Below are positions 1-6,150 of a stretch of 7,789 nt of DNA, in pieces. The stretch is from NCBI GenBank assembly GCA_020056045.1, contig JAGVIM010000015.1, positions 1-7,789 on the forward strand, read 5' to 3'. The notes below the pieces were generated by a model. It did not search any database. It was given only the letters and a program-made list of their open reading frames with translations, and was not told the DNA's origin. The stretch's first letter is position 1. Every line of letters starts with the position of its first letter. Position numbers and translations under genes: made by a program. The DNA is from Nanobdellota archaeon (GTDB lineage Archaea; Nanobdellota; Nanobdellia; Pacearchaeales; GW2011-AR1).

Positions 1-36
1 AAGACTGGCTTTACTCTTGGAGGTAAAATAATCTAA
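1..36 (+). CDS. C-terminal end of an upstream gene (partial, frame uncertain)
   Basis: Dense same-strand packing makes it likely that a gene ends here, but only a few codons are inside the window. All three forward frames are open from base 1 and close quickly: at 36 (ending TLGGKII), 31 (LLLEVK) and 26 (LYSWR). I chose the frame ending at 36 because its TAA overlaps an ATG as TAATG, the junction also used at 5278-5282. No function can be assigned from 11 residues, and the frame is a guess. Confidence 0.25.
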   Translation, partial: KTGFTLGGKII

Positions 37-71
37 TGGGTTCAAAGAAAAACTCGAAGTTACGAATATAG
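36..71 (+). other. 11-codon mini-ORF with a strong Shine-Dalgarno
   Basis: An ATG at 36 opens a very short frame (MGSKKNSKLRI) that stops at TAG 69-71. It is preceded by GGAGGT at 19-24, one of the best Shine-Dalgarno matches in the window, though the 11-base spacing is slightly long. The stop overlaps a GTG at 71 that is in frame with the methyltransferase (TAGTG). It could be a leader peptide that couples translation into the methyltransferase, or chance. The peptide is basic and resembles nothing I recognise. Confidence 0.2.
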
Positions 72-72
72 T

Positions 73-78
73 GAAGGA
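73..78 (+). promoter_or_regulatory. Ribosome binding site that favours the ATG at 86
   Basis: GAAGGA ends 7 bases before the ATG at 86, which is good spacing. It lies inside the alternative GTG-started frame (GTG at 71), so it favours 86 as the true start of the methyltransferase. Confidence 0.5.
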
Positions 79-85
79 AATTTTA

Positions 86-937
86 ATGATAAAGATATTA
101 AATGAAGATTGCTTAGTCGGAATTCCTTTATTAGAAAATTATTCTATCGATATTGTATGCACTTCACCACCATATAACATTGATTTAGGTAACAACAAGT
201 ACCACAAAAATCCCTACGACCTCTATCTCGATAACAGAGATCATCAACAATATATCTTATGGTTGAGAACTATATTTGAAAAATTATATACAAAAATTTC
301 TATCGGAGGAAAAGTGTGTATTAATATAGGTGATGGAAAGAATGGAGCAGTTCCAACATCAAGTGATATAATTCAATTTATGAAAGAATTAAAATACATC
401 CCATACACCCATATTATTTGGAATAAATCACAGGTTGGTAACAGAACTGCATGGGGTTCGTTTGGTTCTGCATCATGTCCATCTTTTCCAACACCTTTTG
501 AACATATATTAGTGTTCTACAAAGAAAATAAGAAAATACAGAAAATGGTAGGAAAAACAGACTTAACAAAGAATGAGTTCATTGAATGGTCTTTAGCTTT
601 GTGGGATTTTCCACCTGAAACAAGACAAAAGGAATTTGGACATCCTGCAATGTTTCCTGAAGAATTACCAAGAAGATGTATTAAAATGTTTTCATTTACA
701 GATTCAACGGTTCTTGATCCATTTAGTGGAGCAGGAACGACTGCTGTTGTGTGCAAGAAATTAGGAAGAAACTTTATAGGATTCGAAACAAGCAAAACAT
801 ACTGTGAAATTACAGAAGAAAGGTTAAAGTTTGCAAAAAAAGAAGAACTTTATGAGAAACTAATTGATATTAATGAAGTTATTGACTCAAACTACAAAGA
901 ACCTATAAAACAACTTAGAATAGAAGACTATCGATGA
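86..937 (+). CDS. DNA amino-methyltransferase, beta class (N4-cytosine or N6-adenine)
   Basis: This enzyme should transfer a methyl group from S-adenosylmethionine to the exocyclic amine of cytosine or adenine in a specific DNA site. The catalytic motif IV, TSPPYN, is at residues 26-31. The SAM-binding motif I, DPFSGAGTT, is near the C-terminus at 211-219, and HPAMFPEEL at 186-194 is the usual segment before it. Motif IV before motif I defines the beta class. SPPY and the HPAxFPEEL segment are common in N4-cytosine enzymes, but cytosine versus adenine cannot be settled by reading. Length (283 residues) is normal and all motifs are intact. The ATG at 86 is preferred because of GAAGGA at 73-78 and because MIKILNEDCL is a typical family start; GTG at 71 would add five residues. 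The gene overlaps the next by ATGA. No restriction endonuclease is adjacent, so it looks like an orphan viral enzyme for self-protection or regulation. Confidence 0.9.
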   Translation: MIKILNEDCLVGIPLLENYSIDIVCTSPPYNIDLGNNKYHKNPYDLYLDNRDHQQYILWLRTIFEKLYTKISIGGKVCINIGDGKNGAVPTSSDIIQFMKELKYIPYTHIIWNKSQVGNRTAWGSFGSASCPSFPTPFEHILVFYKENKKIQKMVGKTDLTKNEFIEWSLALWDFPPETRQKEFGHPAMFPEELPRRCIKMFSFTDSTVLDPFSGAGTTAVVCKKLGRNFIGFETSKTYCEITEERLKFAKKEELYEKLIDINEVIDSNYKEPIKQLRIEDYR

Positions 938-1152
938 CAATATTATATACAACAAAAAGAATAAAGTACACAAAATGGTCTAAGGAAAACTATTTCTTAG
1001 CAATTAAAAAAATAGTAAACAAATACTCTATAAAACTAGATTATGACATTGATATTTTAAAACAAAAAAGTCTAAAAGAACTTAGAAGCATGCATAGAGA
1101 ATTAATGATACAATTAAGCATGGGTGTTAAAGGATGGTTGATTGAGAAATGA
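934..1152 (+). CDS. Small basic protein, unknown function
   Basis: A 72-residue protein that I do not recognise. It is lysine-rich (13 Lys and 3 Arg against 7 acidic residues). Two helix-like segments are visible, around residues 17-31 and 46-62; the second contains KSLKELRSMHREL, a pattern loosely like short SAP/HeH nucleic-acid-binding helices, but that is a weak resemblance. There is no signal peptide or membrane segment. It starts in the ATGA that ends the methyltransferase and itself ends in an ATGA shared with the next ORF, so it is probably translated by coupling; there is no good Shine-Dalgarno of its own. The coupling and strand support a real gene. A DNA-binding role would fit the basic charge but is inference. 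Confidence 0.7.
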   Translation: MTILYTTKRIKYTKWSKENYFLAIKKIVNKYSIKLDYDIDILKQKSLKELRSMHRELMIQLSMGVKGWLIEK

Positions 1153-1286
1153 TAGTTGACATTACAATTCCAGTAATAGCAGCATTAGTCATAATTATTA
1201 TTTTTTACGTTATTGTCTATTTTATAGATAAGTACCAAGAAGATTACTTTTACAGTAAACATCCTGATATAAAGAGGTTTAAATGA
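1149..1286 (+). CDS. 45-residue single-pass membrane protein, unknown function
   Basis: This short ORF fills the whole space between the small basic protein and the polymerase. It starts in ATGA at 1149-1152 and ends in ATGA at 1283-1286, overlapping each neighbour by four bases. Residues 5-26 (from ITIPVIAALV to VYFI) form one uninterrupted hydrophobic stretch long enough to span a membrane. The remaining 19 residues are charged and aromatic (DKYQEDYFYSKHPDIKRFK). The N-terminus has a single acidic residue and the C-terminus carries most lysines, so the tail probably faces the cytoplasm. The exact double overlap and the clean membrane segment argue against a chance ORF. A membrane anchor for the replication complex, a small virion protein or an inhibitor are all possible; none can be chosen from sequence alone. 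Confidence 0.65.
   Translation: MIVDITIPVIAALVIIIIFYVIVYFIDKYQEDYFYSKHPDIKRFK
1273..1278 (+). promoter_or_regulatory. Ribosome binding site for the DNA polymerase
   Basis: AGAGGT lies 4 bases before the polymerase ATG at 1283, close but usable. A TAA in the polymerase frame sits directly before the ATG (1280-1282), so no upstream extension of the polymerase is possible. The site lies inside the end of the 45-codon ORF. Confidence 0.45.
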
Positions 1287-3430
1287 AACTAAAAGTACTC
1301 GCATTTGACAGTGAAATGTTACCACAGAACTCTCAAATGCCTAATCCAGAAAAATGTCCCATAATGTTAATATCATTTTCGACTAATTATGACATTATGA
1401 ATGGAAAGAGAAAAGTTATATTTGTTTTAAATCGAAGCAAAAATAATACTAACTTATCTGAAGGAATACAAGTAAGAGAAGAGTTTAATGATGTTATTGT
1501 CAGATTCAATGATGAAGGAAAAATGATAAGAGAATGGGAAACTTTAGTAAAAAAGTGTGATGTAATCACAGGATATAACATAGCTGGATTTGACATACCT
1601 TACATCTATGATAGGTCAAAAGCTTTACATGTTGGTCAATTAAAGATTGGACAATCTAATGAAAATTTATGGACTAAAAAACATCTTAGCAAAGGTAGAA
1701 GTGTCGTAAAAATTGATGGTATAAAAGGAAAAATACTTGAAGATGTTTTATATATACTTCGTAGAGATGATGCATCTAACACAATAAAAGCAGATTATAA
1801 TCTTAAAAATCTTAAATTAGAAGTAACAGCTAAAGAAGTTCTTGGAAAAGAAAAAAAAGACTTTTCAATGGAAGAAATGATTGACTATTGGGAAAATGGA
1901 ACAAACGAAGAGGAATTTATAAACTATTGCAGTGTAGATAGTGAACTTGCTCTTGAATTTATGACTAAATTCCGATTATTAGATAAATTTATTGGATTAT
2001 CTCGTAGGTCTGGAAAGTTAATTCAAGATATAATAGATAGTCAAGGATTTGGCGGACTTGTAGAGAACTTGTTACAAAGAGAATTTGTAAAACTTGATAG
2101 AGTTATCCCGTGTAGAGGAAAAACTTATAGTTCACTTAGAAGAGATGAAGAAGATGACCTTAAAGGTGCATTTGTACTAAATCCAAAACTTGGAATTAGT
2201 GACAATGTTGTGATAGCAGATTATACATCACTTTATCCAACTTTGATGATAAAACATAATCTTTGTTATACAACTATCATTACAGACAACAAGATAGTAA
2301 ATGATGAAACAATAATGAACATTATCAGAGATGAACAAGGAATAATAATTGGAAGGTTTGTAAAATCACATATACTAAAGGGAATTATTCCAACTATTCT
2401 TGAAAGTTTGACATTAGAAAGAAAAACCGCAAAGTTTGAAATGGTAAAACATGAAAAAGGGACACCTACATATCTAACATTAGATTCTGAACAGAACGCT
2501 ACTAAAATATTAATGAATACTTTTTATGGATATACTGGAGAACAAGATGCGAAACTTTATTATTATGCAATAGCAGCTTCAGTAACAGGAACAGGTCAAA
2601 AACAGATAAAATATACAATAAAAATGATAGATGACACAATTGTCACAGATATAGATGGAAAACAATACAAAATGAAAATCATACAAGGTGACACTGACTC
2701 TATATATGTACAATTGATTCCATTAATTGCTGACTCAGTGCTAAACAGAGAAATATGTGTTAGAGTTGTCAGTAAAGAACTTGAAAAAATTAATATAACA
2801 TTAGAAAAACCAATGAAAATTACATTTGAAGATTATGTAAAGAGAATTCTCATAACTGCTAAAAAGAGATACACAAAAATAATTGTTGATGAAAAAGGAA
2901 AAGAAACAGTATTAAGCAAGGGAATAGAAACAATAAGACGTGAATGGTGTGACTTTGCGTCTGATTCCTTAGAGAAAGCAATAAATATAATTCTATTCGA
3001 AGAAAAGGTTGATGTCGGAATAAAAAAGATGATAGATTTAATACAAAACGAAGCTGAAAAATTGAAAAAAGGACAAATAGACATTAGAAAATTAACATTA
3101 TCAAAGCAATTAACTAAAGCAACCACATATTATAGCAATGATGCTGTACATGTAAAAGTTGCAATTTTAATGAAACAAAGAGGAAGACCAAGTGAAATTG
3201 GTGACAGAATTCAATACATCGTAGTAGATAACGGAAAAAAATTAATAGGAGATAGAGCAGAAGAAGCAGACCATGTCATAAGTGGGAAATGTCCATACAA
3301 AATAGACACTAACTACTACATCAACAATCAATTATATCCACCAGTTTTGCGAATGTTAAAAGTATTAGGTGTTGATAAAAATCAATTAACCAGAGATGAA
3401 AGACAACATTTGTTATCAGATTATAAATGA
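1283..3430 (+). CDS. polB: Family B DNA polymerase with 3'-5' proofreading exonuclease
   Basis: A replicative DNA polymerase of family B, 715 residues. Exonuclease motifs are present: Exo I FDSEM (D9, E11), Exo II YNIAGFD (N99, D104) and Exo III YCSVD (Y215, D219). Polymerase motifs are present: A, DYTSLYP (D313); B, KILMNTFYG (K408, N412, Y415, G416); C, GDTDS (D470, D472); then KKRY (527-530) and KGIETIRREWC (546-556). Proofreading and synthesis should both be active. Exo I lies at residue 9 rather than near 140 as in archaeal Pfu-type enzymes, so the N-terminal domain is missing; an in-frame TAA directly before the ATG rules out a longer start. The A-to-B and B-to-C spacings leave no room for the TPR1 insertion of protein-primed phi29-type enzymes, so ordinary RNA or DNA priming is expected. 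There is no C-terminal zinc finger and no clear PIP box at the C-terminus, although a PCNA gene lies downstream. Confidence 0.97.
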   Translation: MKLKVLAFDSEMLPQNSQMPNPEKCPIMLISFSTNYDIMNGKRKVIFVLNRSKNNTNLSEGIQVREEFNDVIVRFNDEGKMIREWETLVKKCDVITGYNIAGFDIPYIYDRSKALHVGQLKIGQSNENLWTKKHLSKGRSVVKIDGIKGKILEDVLYILRRDDASNTIKADYNLKNLKLEVTAKEVLGKEKKDFSMEEMIDYWENGTNEEEFINYCSVDSELALEFMTKFRLLDKFIGLSRRSGKLIQDIIDSQGFGGLVENLLQREFVKLDRVIPCRGKTYSSLRRDEEDDLKGAFVLNPKLGISDNVVIADYTSLYPTLMIKHNLCYTTIITDNKIVNDETIMNIIRDEQGIIIGRFVKSHILKGIIPTILESLTLERKTAKFEMVKHEKGTPTYLTLDSEQNATKILMNTFYGYTGEQDAKLYYYAIAASVTGTGQKQIKYTIKMIDDTIVTDIDGKQYKMKIIQGDTDSIYVQLIPLIADSVLNREICVRVVSKELEKINITLEKPMKITFEDYVKRILITAKKRYTKIIVDEKGKETVLSKGIETIRREWCDFASDSLEKAINIILFEEKVDVGIKKMIDLIQNEAEKLKKGQIDIRKLTLSKQLTKATTYYSNDAVHVKVAILMKQRGRPSEIGDRIQYIVVDNGKKLIGDRAEEADHVISGKCPYKIDTNYYINNQLYPPVLRMLKVLGVDKNQLTRDERQHLLSDYK

Positions 3431-3442
3431 GACATTAACTAC

Positions 3443-5071
3443 ATGCGTATTGCTGACATAGAATTCATCAATTATAGTAATGCTGAAAAAACAGGCATTG
3501 GTTCAAAGTTAGTGTCAAACAACACACTAGTATTCTTTAATTTACATGGAATTAAAGATGAAGAACTAGAGGACATAGTAAACTATAAATCATTTATTCA
3601 CAAAACATGGAAACAGGGAAAAGTAACAGAATATTTCGTATATAAATATGGATTTGGACAAAATTCTAAAGTTGTATATTGTCACGCAGGATTCTCACCA
3701 ATATTAATTAGATACTTACAAAATCATTACGGATATCTTATCAATGGTAAAGAACTGTATAGAGCAAGAGAAATAGCACCACTACCAACAATGAAATATC
3801 AGTTGTGGGACTTTCAAAGAGATGCTAACCAAGCATGGGTCAATGCTGGATGCTTTGGTATCTTACAATGTCCAACAGCATCAGGAAAGAGTATCATAGG
3901 ATGTGCTATTATCAAAAAGATGAATACTCGAACTATAATACTATGTCACACTTCAGATTTACTAATCAATGTCTGGTTTAATTACCTGGTCGAACAGTTT
4001 GGAGGTGAAATTAAAAGCAGAATAGGAATCATTGGAGGAAATTTAAGTAATAAAGATAGAAAACTAATGAGAATAACATCAGAAGGGTTCGATGAAAATA
4101 TAAAAAAAGATATAGTTATAGCAACTTCTCAAAGTCTGCTTCGTGGTGATAAATTATCTAAATTAGGTGAAGAACATTTCGGATTGATGATAATTGATGA
4201 AATCCATCATTACGCAGCTGAACAATTTAAGAAAGTATCAAGTGTAATAAGAGCTGTATATCGTTTAGGATTAAGTGCAACAATTCACAGACCAGACGGA
4301 CTTTCTCCAATATTTCATGCTCTTCTTGGAGATGTAAGATATAGAGTAGGAATCAAGGAATTAGTAAGAAAAGGACTATTAGTCGAACCAATTTTTTATT
4401 CTATTATAATTAATGATGAACTTGCATGCAACAAAATTAGAAATTGTAGGTACAAACTATTAGAATACAGTAGATATGTAAAGAAAGTATCTGGAAGTTC
4501 TGAACTAAAGTTTAGATACATTTTAGGATTATGTGAATCTCTTAAATCAAAAGGAAGAAAATTTATGTTATATACAGACTTTGTAAACAAACAGACAAAT
4601 GTAGATGAAGATGGAACTTTCACAATAAATGATGAAAATGTGTTCACGAGAGATGAATATGTAAAAAAACTAAAAGAACTAAAAATCAAAGTAGTAGGAG
4701 TATCTTCTGAAATGAGTGGTCTCGAACGTCAATTTATATTTAATAAACTCGGAACAGGAGAGATAGATGGAATAGTCTTTGGTTCTTTAGGAAACGAAGG
4801 AATCAATATTCCTGCAATTAACGCTATTATCATGGCAAACGCAACAGCATCTACAATAAGATTTCCTCAGCGTGTAGGAAGAGGAATGAGAATATACAAA
4901 GGAAAAAAGAACTGTTATGTATACGAAGTTATCCTCAACACAACAAAAGAATTACAATGGAGTACAGACAACTTTTTAGAATACGAAGAACAAGGATTCA
5001 CTAAGGAAAGAGTTTTCGTAAATAATGATGGATACTTAATCAAAAAAGAAATCAAAGAAATAAAATCATAA
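3443..5071 (+). CDS. SF2 DNA helicase, XPB/UvsW-like
   Basis: An ATP-driven nucleic-acid translocase of superfamily 2, 542 residues. Helicase motifs run in order: WDFQRDA (122-128, Q-like), motif I PTASGKS (144-150), Ia ILCHTSDLL (166-174), Ic ATSQS (227-231), II DEIHH (252-256), III GLSAT (276-280), IV KFMLYTDF (373-380), V GNEGINIP (450-457) and VI QRVGRGMR (476-483). All catalytic residues appear intact. The N-terminal ~115 residues precede the motor; their layout and the overall length recall phage T4 UvsW, which remodels stalled forks and recombination intermediates. That comparison is from memory, and XPB-like is the safer description. A short insertion (about 383-403) follows motif IV. 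The ATG at 3443 has no clear Shine-Dalgarno. An ATGA at the polymerase stop opens only three codons in another frame, and the helicase frame has a TGA at 3428-3430, so 3443 is the only standard start. It probably acts in replication or recombination of the element. Confidence 0.93.
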   Translation: MRIADIEFINYSNAEKTGIGSKLVSNNTLVFFNLHGIKDEELEDIVNYKSFIHKTWKQGKVTEYFVYKYGFGQNSKVVYCHAGFSPILIRYLQNHYGYLINGKELYRAREIAPLPTMKYQLWDFQRDANQAWVNAGCFGILQCPTASGKSIIGCAIIKKMNTRTIILCHTSDLLINVWFNYLVEQFGGEIKSRIGIIGGNLSNKDRKLMRITSEGFDENIKKDIVIATSQSLLRGDKLSKLGEEHFGLMIIDEIHHYAAEQFKKVSSVIRAVYRLGLSATIHRPDGLSPIFHALLGDVRYRVGIKELVRKGLLVEPIFYSIIINDELACNKIRNCRYKLLEYSRYVKKVSGSSELKFRYILGLCESLKSKGRKFMLYTDFVNKQTNVDEDGTFTINDENVFTRDEYVKKLKELKIKVVGVSSEMSGLERQFIFNKLGTGEIDGIVFGSLGNEGINIPAINAIIMANATASTIRFPQRVGRGMRIYKGKKNCYVYEVILNTTKELQWSTDNFLEYEEQGFTKERVFVNNDGYLIKKEIKEIKS

Positions 5072-5085
5072 AATGGAAATAACTA

Positions 5086-5280
5086 ATGTTCAAAGAATAC
5101 AAAATAGAATCGATAATGATTCCTGAGAATTATGTAGTTATAACTACAAATGGAGAAAATTTTACGAAAATAATCAAAGAGAACTACACCAAAAAATCAA
5201 AGGCAATAATATATAATATGAATAGATTTAAATACCTAGTAGATGCAAACTCAAACATTGTAATACAAACAGAAAGCTAA
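5086..5280 (+). CDS. 64-residue protein, unknown function
   Basis: I do not recognise this protein. It has no cysteines, no membrane segment and no signal peptide. Alternating hydrophobic residues suggest a small beta-rich fold (NYVVITTNG near 15-23, SKAIIYNM near 38-45, NIVIQTES at the end) around one likely helix with lysines (about 25-37). The charge is near balanced. It starts 14 bases after the helicase stop with a weak GGAA at 5075-5078, and its TAA overlaps the ATG of the next methyltransferase (TAATG at 5278-5282), so the two are probably co-translated. This could mean an accessory role for the methyltransferase, but nothing in the sequence shows it. Confidence 0.65.
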   Translation: MFKEYKIESIMIPENYVVITTNGENFTKIIKENYTKKSKAIIYNMNRFKYLVDANSNIVIQTES

Positions 5281-6125
5281 TGACATTAGAAGACATGTTA
5301 GATAAAGTTTATAATTGCGATGTTATGGAATTACTAAAACAAATTCCAGACAAATCAATAGACTTAGTGTATTCAGATGCTGATTATAATGTAAATTGTA
5401 AATATGGTGTAAACAGAGATAAATCATATACCAAGCCATTTAATGAATATATTGAATGGTACATTAAATTGGCACAAGAATGTAGGAGAGTTGTGAAGGA
5501 TAATGGAAATATGCTTTGGATAAATTATCCAAGACAAAATGCATACTTAAGAATATATCTTGACAGAGTATGTCACGATGTACGTGATTATGTGTGGATT
5601 TATAGAACTGTGCAAGGATCAAGTAAAAATATATTTACTCCATCTCATAGAAGCATATTACATACAAGACCTACAGAAAACAGTAAATGGTACAATGAAA
5701 AAGTACATCAACCATACAAAAGTTTAAAAGACAAACGAATACAAAAACAGATTTCATCGGGAAAGGAAGGGGCGCATCAACATTCATGGTTCTACTTTAA
5801 CCTCGTCAATAATGAAAGTAAAGAAAAAACTATACACTCATGTCAAATACCACAACAATTGTTCACAATGTTACTCAAAGTTTCAACCATGAAACACGAC
5901 AACGTATTAGTTTTGTTTGGAGGTTCTGGAGGAGAATTAGAAATATGTAAATTGTTAGAAAGACACTACATCTCAGCAGAAATAGATAAAGACTACTACA
6001 ACATGATAGTTGAAAGATTAAAATCTGGTATAATTGATGGAAAATACAGACCATATGGAGATACAGTTCAATGTGCTGACAAAAAAGAAATAACAACAAA
6101 AGAAAAATCATTATCAGAATATTAA
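5280..6125 (+). CDS. Divergent beta-class DNA methyltransferase with DADY catalytic motif
   Basis: The fold is that of a beta-class DNA amino-methyltransferase of 281 residues. Motif IV comes first (residues 32-37), followed by a target-recognition region (about 105-180), the HSCQIPQQL segment (186-194, matching the usual HPTQKPxxL), the glycine-rich motif I (209-218) and AEIDKDYY (233-240, matching xEIDxxYY). Two key motifs are unusual. Motif IV reads SDADYN where relatives have (S/D)PPY: D33 and Y36 remain but both prolines are replaced by A34 and D35. Motif I reads VLVLFGGSGGE where relatives have VLDPFGGSGTT: the DP pair and the TT pair are lost, while FGGSG stays. The rest is well preserved, so this is not an obvious pseudogene. 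It may bind SAM differently, act on an unusual base, or be a DNA-binding protein that has lost catalysis. The start overlaps the previous stop (TAATG). It differs clearly from the intact methyltransferase at 86-937. Confidence 0.85.
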   Translation: MTLEDMLDKVYNCDVMELLKQIPDKSIDLVYSDADYNVNCKYGVNRDKSYTKPFNEYIEWYIKLAQECRRVVKDNGNMLWINYPRQNAYLRIYLDRVCHDVRDYVWIYRTVQGSSKNIFTPSHRSILHTRPTENSKWYNEKVHQPYKSLKDKRIQKQISSGKEGAHQHSWFYFNLVNNESKEKTIHSCQIPQQLFTMLLKVSTMKHDNVLVLFGGSGGELEICKLLERHYISAEIDKDYYNMIVERLKSGIIDGKYRPYGDTVQCADKKEITTKEKSLSEY

Positions 6126-6134
6126 ATAAAATAT

Positions 6135-6140
6135 AGGAGA
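6135..6140 (+). promoter_or_regulatory. Ribosome binding site for the PCNA-like clamp
   Basis: AGGAGA stands 10 bases before the ATG at 6151 and is one of the clearest Shine-Dalgarno sites here. It matters because it supports translation of the unusual N-terminal tail of the clamp rather than a later start. It lies in a 25-base spacer after the methyltransferase. Confidence 0.6.
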
Positions 6141-6150
6141 AGATACAAAT

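Noticed and set aside
36..60. GGGTTCAAAG resembling a tRNA T-loop
   Set aside because: The flanking bases do not form a five-pair T stem, and no acceptor or anticodon arm can be drawn.
517..795. Minus-strand ORF of 92 codons
   Set aside because: It lies wholly inside the methyltransferase, has no Shine-Dalgarno, and its Phe/Ser/Leu-rich content is what an A-rich coding strand gives when read backwards.
1196..1206. T-rich run as an archaeal terminator
   Set aside because: It lies inside the small membrane ORF, where ATT and TTT codons for its hydrophobic segment explain it.
2833..3126. Minus-strand ORF of 97 codons inside the polymerase
   Set aside because: It is antisense to conserved polymerase motifs (KKRY and the KGIETIRREWC segment), so codon constraint belongs to the + strand; no independent start signal.
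3355..3430. PIP box at the polymerase C-terminus
   Set aside because: The last residues (QLTRDERQHLLSDYK) lack the hydrophobic and double-aromatic positions of a PIP box.
6122..6134. TATA-like run TTAAATAAAATAT before the clamp gene as an archaeal promoter
   Set aside because: Placed as a TATA box it would start transcription at about the ATG and exclude the good Shine-Dalgarno at 6135; such runs are frequent in this AT-rich sequence.
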